This document shows positions 8,142 to 11,459 of a stretch of DNA of 11,459 nt, in pieces (the stretch's first letter is position 1; each line of letters begins with the position of its first letter). The stretch lies in assembly GCA_003024985.2 (NCBI GenBank), contig PXIH01S0015367.1; one strand, given 5' to 3'. Origin of the DNA: Euperipatoides rowelli (Eukaryota; Onychophora; Udeonychophora; Euonychophora; Peripatopsidae). A program made the translations under genes and the position numbers. The notes beneath the pieces were generated by a model that was given only the letters and a program-made list of their open reading frames with translations, ran no database searches and was not told the DNA's origin.

Positions 8142-8645
8142 AACCTAATCATTTATCATTATTCATAAAGTTTTTACTATAAATACTTATTTTTGTTTAT
8201 TATATATTTCATTTCCTGATGTAATTTTTTTATAATATCTCTTTGATCATTTAATCGAAAATTATATTTTAAATTGTAAGCTATATTATGACATTTTGGT
8301 TTCCTGTTTCAAGAAAATCTAGATAGGAGGTCTTGTCTTTTGAATTTTTTTATGTTTTTGTGACAACTGTTGCAATTTTAGACTCAAGTTTAAAGAGAAA
8401 TTGGATGCAGTTTTATTAATTCTGTAATAAACAAGAATATTGTGATAAATCTATAAAGTATGCAAGTCTATACCACAATCTTAGTCCCTTATTGAAGTTT
8501 AAATTATCCCTAAAATTAAGTTAAGATTTTTTTTTAATGTACAAGTAAAAGGAAAAAAAGTCAAGCCTGTTTACCATTAGAAAGATAAGACATTTTCGTA
8601 GCGAGTTTACATAATCTTTTTTCGTTAGAACACATAAAATGCCAT
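8142..8645. other. AT-rich non-coding stretch
   Basis: No gene or named repeat is visible. If the preceding exon call is right, this would be intron. Confidence 0.4.
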
Positions 8646-8649
8646 TAGA

Positions 8650-8946
8650 TTTTGAATCATCGCATTATTTAATCCCCATGACTTTATGCACATTTTTCAG
8701 ACTAATAATCTCACAAAACATTCAATTAATTATTAAAATAAATAAAAAAAATCACTAAGTGAGAAGATCTTTATTATGAAATGAATGAATAATGTTACTA
8801 TAATAACATTTACGCAATATAATCATTGGAATAAATAAAATATACTTTTGATTCAAAGTCATTTCCTTGTCTTCATGGGAAATTTTCAGTCATATAATCT
8901 CAAATTATCAGAATAAAAAATAGTCACAAAATGAGAAGAATTTATT
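8650..8946 (+). repeat. Diverged two-copy direct duplication
   Basis: The segment with TTTTGA, then TTTTCAG (8694-8700), AATCTCACAAA, then TCACTAAGTGAGAAG (8752-8766) and TTTATT recurs. The second copy has TTTTGA near 8846, TTTTCAG (8883-8889), AATCTCAAATTA, TCACAAAATGAGAAG (8924-8938) and TTTATT. Offsets of 172-196 bp between matching words imply several indels. It is probably an old tandem duplication. I do not recognise the unit. Confidence 0.4.
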
Positions 8947-9370
8947 TCTTAACACTTTTAACAGAATGTGCACTAGTTCATGCTTCCTTTTCTTCACAGA
9001 TCCTGAGAGCTTTTATTTTGAAACATAACATGTAGCGGAAAGTGGGGAAATACCGCGCAGCTAAGCAAGATTCGTTCTTGTAGCAAAATAGTTAAAGTTA
9101 AGATAAATGTTTATACATGAAATGATCCTTAGTTATCCTACTTTTAAATGTATATACACATTTCATGCAAAACTATATCAAATTTAGTAAATATTTAAAA
9201 TAGTACAAAATGGCATTTTCATGGCATTCCCCCACCCATGGGGTAATACTGTGTTTGTGTGGGGGAAAATTGTGCATTGTTACTGAAATGGAAACAACAT
9301 GGTAATTTTTTTTTAAATTAGTAAAAAAAAAGATTAAATTCTTAATTAATTTGAGTTATTCATGAATGAA

Positions 9371-9430
<60 letters not shown>
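9371..9430 (+). repeat. (AAT)20 perfect microsatellite
   Basis: Twenty uninterrupted AAT units, directly followed by GAATGAGCACCAAA, a word found twice more in the inverted repeat at 9688-9827. The lack of interruptions suggests active length change or recent origin. A direct junction between a microsatellite and a dispersed repeat is typical of several invertebrate transposon families, but the family here is not identified. Confidence 0.95.
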
Positions 9431-9432
<2 letters not shown>

Positions 9433-9560
9433 ATGAGCACCAAACTTCCAGTAAAGGGGCATGCAACATTTTATTTAGTTATATTATAAAACATATAAAT
9501 CATATACATAAGTTTTAACCTAAATATGTATAACAATTCAATGCCTTATAATATTTTTAT

Positions 9561-9606
9561 CACCTGACAAGCTTGTTTCACAATAGCCTTATTCGTCAGT
9601 GTGGGG
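9561..9606 (-). ncRNA. Degenerate hammerhead-ribozyme-like motif
   Basis: Read on the minus strand, the conserved hammerhead core elements occur in order. CUGACGA (9599-9593, fitting CUGANGA) comes first, followed by a 4-bp stem II with one wobble and a GGCUA loop. GAAAC (9579-9575) is next, then a very short self-complementary stem III (ACAAGCUUGU, 9576-9567), then the GUC cleavage triplet (9568-9566). Short-stem-III hammerheads are known in Penelope-like retroelements and metazoan retrozymes. Stem I is poor: the base pair next to the core would be A/A, and only a shifted CAC/GUG pairing (9603-9601 with 9563-9561) remains. I therefore expect little or no activity in this copy. No reverse transcriptase lies nearby. 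A chance match is possible but less likely, given the order of all parts. Confidence 0.4.
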
Positions 9607-9687
9607 CCCTGGTAAGGAGGGAGAGAACACACTTTAATTCACAAAATTGGAAACTTTAATGTTTTGTTTCCCGTGTGTTAATAAGGT

Positions 9688-9827
9688 TTGAATGAAAAAA
9701 TGCCTAACATCTTTACTTCCAATTAATAATGGTTGAATGAGCACCAAATAATAATGGTTCAATGAGTTTGGTGCTCATTCAACCATTATTAATTGGAGGT
9801 AAAGACGTTAGGCGTTTTTTCTTTCAA
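9688..9827. repeat. Long inverted repeat, 61-bp arms
   Basis: The left arm (9688-9748) begins TTGAATGAAAAAATGCC and ends GAATGAGCACCAAA. The right arm (9767-9827) is its reverse complement at 57 of 61 positions. The 18-nt loop (TAATAATGGTTCAATGAG) is itself a 17/18 copy of 9725-9742, so the right arm could pair with either copy. The right arm runs straight into (AAT)6. The GAATGAGCACCAAA end also occurs at 9431-9444 beside the (AAT)20 tract. This suggests a fold-back insertion or an inverted duplication of one repeat family carrying AAT microsatellites at its edge. Confidence 0.85.
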
Positions 9828-9863
9828 TAATAATAATAATAATTACCATAATAATAATAATAT
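9826..9863 (+). repeat. Short interrupted AAT microsatellite
   Basis: (AAT)6 at 9826-9843 is followed, after TACC, by an ATA-type run to about 9863. It abuts the right arm of the long inverted repeat, mirroring the association of AAT units with the GAATGAGCACCAAA word at 9431. Confidence 0.75.
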
Positions 9864-9916
9864 TAATAGGGTAAGAGCACCGGTATTACCCCATTCATCT
9901 TTCACGATTTTACCCT

Positions 9917-10139
9917 GTTCGTGTTTCAAAACTTAATTTATACATAGTAGGCAAACCTTTTATCTTAATGAATTAAACTATACATGAAAACATTCTCTAA
10001 ACACTACCATTTAAGAATATATTTGACTAAAAATTATTGAATTAAAAAAAAATAGATAATTCTCTTATTTTCTTAAGTCAAAAAATAACAAGAAATATTT
10101 GATTTTTCATTTTTCAACTCTTGAACATTTATAAAATAA
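9917..10139. other. AT-rich stretch, nothing recognised
   Basis: No open frame, hairpin or repeat stands out in this segment. Confidence 0.4.
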
Positions 10140-10604
10140 AATTTCAATATTCTTTCTATCAATATTTGGTGTATATTGCAACCAGAAGAGGGCAGACTAG
10201 ATAGATTTATTAATTGTATCACTAAATATGAAAAATTTGATGCATGGTTTTACCTCGATGCATGGTTTCCCCTCTACTTTCCCCTACACTGTACAGTATA
10301 TGCAAATACCAAACTAATCGACTACAATATTAGTTTTTCACACAGAAAACACAAGCCAGTCCTAAGTTCAGAAGTGCTGAGTAAAATCTATCATTAGCTA
10401 AGTGATCTGTATGGAATGTATAGAAATTACCCTGCTTCTGACTTAGTTTTTCTCAAGCTTATCATTCAACATGGACGCTGTTATGACTTCCGCTATGCAT
10501 CTCAATTAGATGCTACTCTTGCGGTTGATATCGTGTATTATTTTTGTACAGAGAAAAAATATTTGCCCTACATTCAATGCATTTATAAAATGTTTGGATG
10601 ACTA
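10140..10604 (+). pseudogene. Unrecognised open frame with one internal stop
   Basis: One frame runs from 10140 (just after a TAA) to TGA at 10602, interrupted only by TAG at 10395-10397. That is about 153 codons with a single stop, in DNA where a stop would be expected about every 12-15 codons. Segments read DAWFYLDAWFPLYFPLH, HKPVLSSEVLSKIYH, then after the stop MYRNYPASDLVFLKLIIQH and DATLAVDIVYYFC. No domain is recognisable. The DAWF doubling reflects an 18-bp tandem repeat (10239-10256 and 10257-10274, 16 of 18 identical). It may be a degraded TE or host coding fragment, two exons, or a chance frame. The ATG at 10416 would give only 61 residues. Confidence 0.25.
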
Positions 10605-10667
10605 ACAATACCATATAGTAATGTTTAAACAAAATTTTTGTTAATTAAATTAAATGTGAGTTGAATT

Positions 10668-11010
10668 CAGTGGTGTCACTAAGGGGGAAGCCTTCCCCTT
10701 CAACCCTGGCTGAAAGTCCAAAAGTTGGGAAATTTTGTGTTGGCAGTTGGTAAAAACTCGATTGTTGGTAAATTAATAAAAAAATGTAATCAAAGATTTT
10801 TTGTACTGGATAGGACTTTTTAAAAGAATGACGAGAAATTTAATATTTTTACACACTAACATGATCTGAAGATAAGACCCGATCACCTTGCAGCAGTTCA
10901 ATAGTAGTGTGTTGGAAATTTGAGGAGTCAGAGTTTGAAAATGGCTCATTTTTCTCCTCATTAACCCCCCCCCCCCTTCCACCCCATATAATTCTCTAGC
11001 TACACAACTG
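10668..11010. mobile_element. hAT-like MITE, 343 bp, with imperfect 8-bp target duplication
   Basis: The left end is CAGTGGTGTCACTAAG. The right end read on the minus strand is CAGTTGTGTAGCTAGAG, matching at 11 of the first 14 positions. CAGTGGCGTAGCTAG-type termini are common in hAT-superfamily non-autonomous elements of invertebrates. The 8 bases outside each end are GTTGAATT (10660-10667) and CTTGGATT (11011-11018), 6 of 8 identical, as expected for an old 8-bp hAT target duplication. The interior has no transposase. It has a near-palindrome AAGGGGGAAG/CCTTCCCCTT just inside the left end (10681-10700) and a C12 run (10965-10976) near the right end. A minus-strand open frame inside it is an artefact of that G/C run. 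Confidence 0.6.
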
Positions 11011-11018
11011 CTTGGATT

Positions 11019-11459
11019 TAGTCATTCCCTTGTTTAATTCTGATGTCCTTATATTCAATCCTCATGATTGATGCATTACCCAACACTGGTTCCAACAAAC
11101 AAACATATTTTTAAAATGAAATTGGCACTAAAATGAAACAATACGAAGTCAAAACACATGTTTACATTGTAACATAGTTACAGAGTAATATTCTTCAAAT
11201 AGTTAATAAACACAGAATAGGCAAGTATAATATATAGTATTGCCTTAGGTCCATAAAGTGTTAAATAATCAAGAACCGTCGTATCCAAGAGACTCTCGTG
11301 CTTATGATTTTTGATACTTCTGATTATTCTTTTTCCTTCTCATAAATTCAGAATGTCAACCAATCTTGTCTTAAAGTGGTTTATCAATGCCTATTTCAAC
11401 TTCATTGATTTATGTGTATTTTTGTATAAAAATGCTTGTTTAATTAATCAATTTTTTAT
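11019..11459. other. AT-rich stretch to the end of the window
   Basis: I see no gene, hairpin or recognisable repeat here. Confidence 0.45.

Larger units (their letters stand above)
9043..9893. repeat. Three dispersed copies of a TGGGGWAATACYG word
   Basis: TGGGGAAATACCG lies at 9043-9055 (plus), TGGGGTAATACTG at 9239-9251 (plus), and TGGGGTAATACCG on the minus strand at 9893-9881. The second and third match at 12 of 13 positions in opposite orientation, about 630 bp apart, bracketing the microsatellite and the long inverted repeat. The third copy sits inside a small AGGGTAA (9868-9874) / TTACCCT (9910-9916) inverted repeat. Near the second, TTCCCCCAC (9227-9235) pairs with GTGGGGGAA (9259-9267). 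These may be terminal or subterminal sequences of one composite element. That is inference. Confidence 0.4.

Noticed and set aside
10182-10195. CCAGAAGAGGGCAG resembling a CTCF core site
   Set aside because: A single 14-bp resemblance, also common in transposon tails, is too weak without conservation or binding data.
10773-10982. A minus-strand 69-codon open frame
   Set aside because: It lies inside the hAT-like MITE, and its glycine-rich start comes from the C12 tract.
1-11459. CRISPR array, operon, prophage or bacterial defence system
   Set aside because: There are no regularly spaced direct repeats, no bacterial gene layout and no ribosome binding sites. The window is AT-rich animal-type DNA.

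Overview
This window looks like nuclear, non-coding DNA from an animal. It is strongly AT-rich (roughly 70% A+T by eye), has no dense run of long open frames, and is full of A/T homopolymers, an (AAT)20 microsatellite, fold-back sequences and decayed mobile elements. Nothing suggests a bacterial or organelle layout: no operons, ribosome binding sites, tRNA or rRNA. Scattered TAGGCCTA-type and TACCGGTA-type words, together with the TE content, would fit a marine invertebrate, perhaps an AT-rich echinoderm or another deuterostome. That assignment is a low-confidence inference.

Layout. 1-2300 is AT-rich intergenic or intronic DNA with a small fold-back tandem repeat (32-109), a C-rich tract able to form a G-quadruplex on the minus strand (1108-1129), and a doubled GGTTAACCTTTGA word (1606-1637). 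2300-2800 holds two palindromes. About 2803-3900 is a broken copy of a non-LTR retrotransposon (LINE) endonuclease region, interrupted by a roughly 290-bp insertion flanked by what looks like a decayed target-site duplication. 4469-4533 is a perfect 29-bp-arm hairpin. 5185-5296 is a GC-richer patch with a splice-acceptor-like start. 5300-7130 is featureless apart from T tracts. 7137-7310 carries a 32-bp tandem repeat and a near-perfect 20-bp-arm hairpin.

7780-8141 is the best candidate for host coding sequence. It is a CpG-containing, GC-richer open frame with a good start context, a short upstream ORF that overlaps the start codon, and two candidate splice donors. I do not recognise the protein. 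8650-8950 is a diverged duplication. 9000-9920 is a dense repeat cluster: three copies of a TGGGGWAATACYG word, an (AAT)20 microsatellite, a degenerate hammerhead-ribozyme-like motif on the minus strand, and a 61-bp-arm inverted repeat sharing the word GAATGAGCACCAAA with the edge of the microsatellite. 10140-10604 is an open frame broken by one stop. 10668-11010 is a non-autonomous element with hAT-like termini and an imperfect 8-bp target duplication. 11011-11459 shows nothing I can name.

No complete gene is present, so there is no gene system to describe. The interest lies in the mobile-element fossils, the hairpins, the ribozyme-like motif and the unassigned exon candidate.
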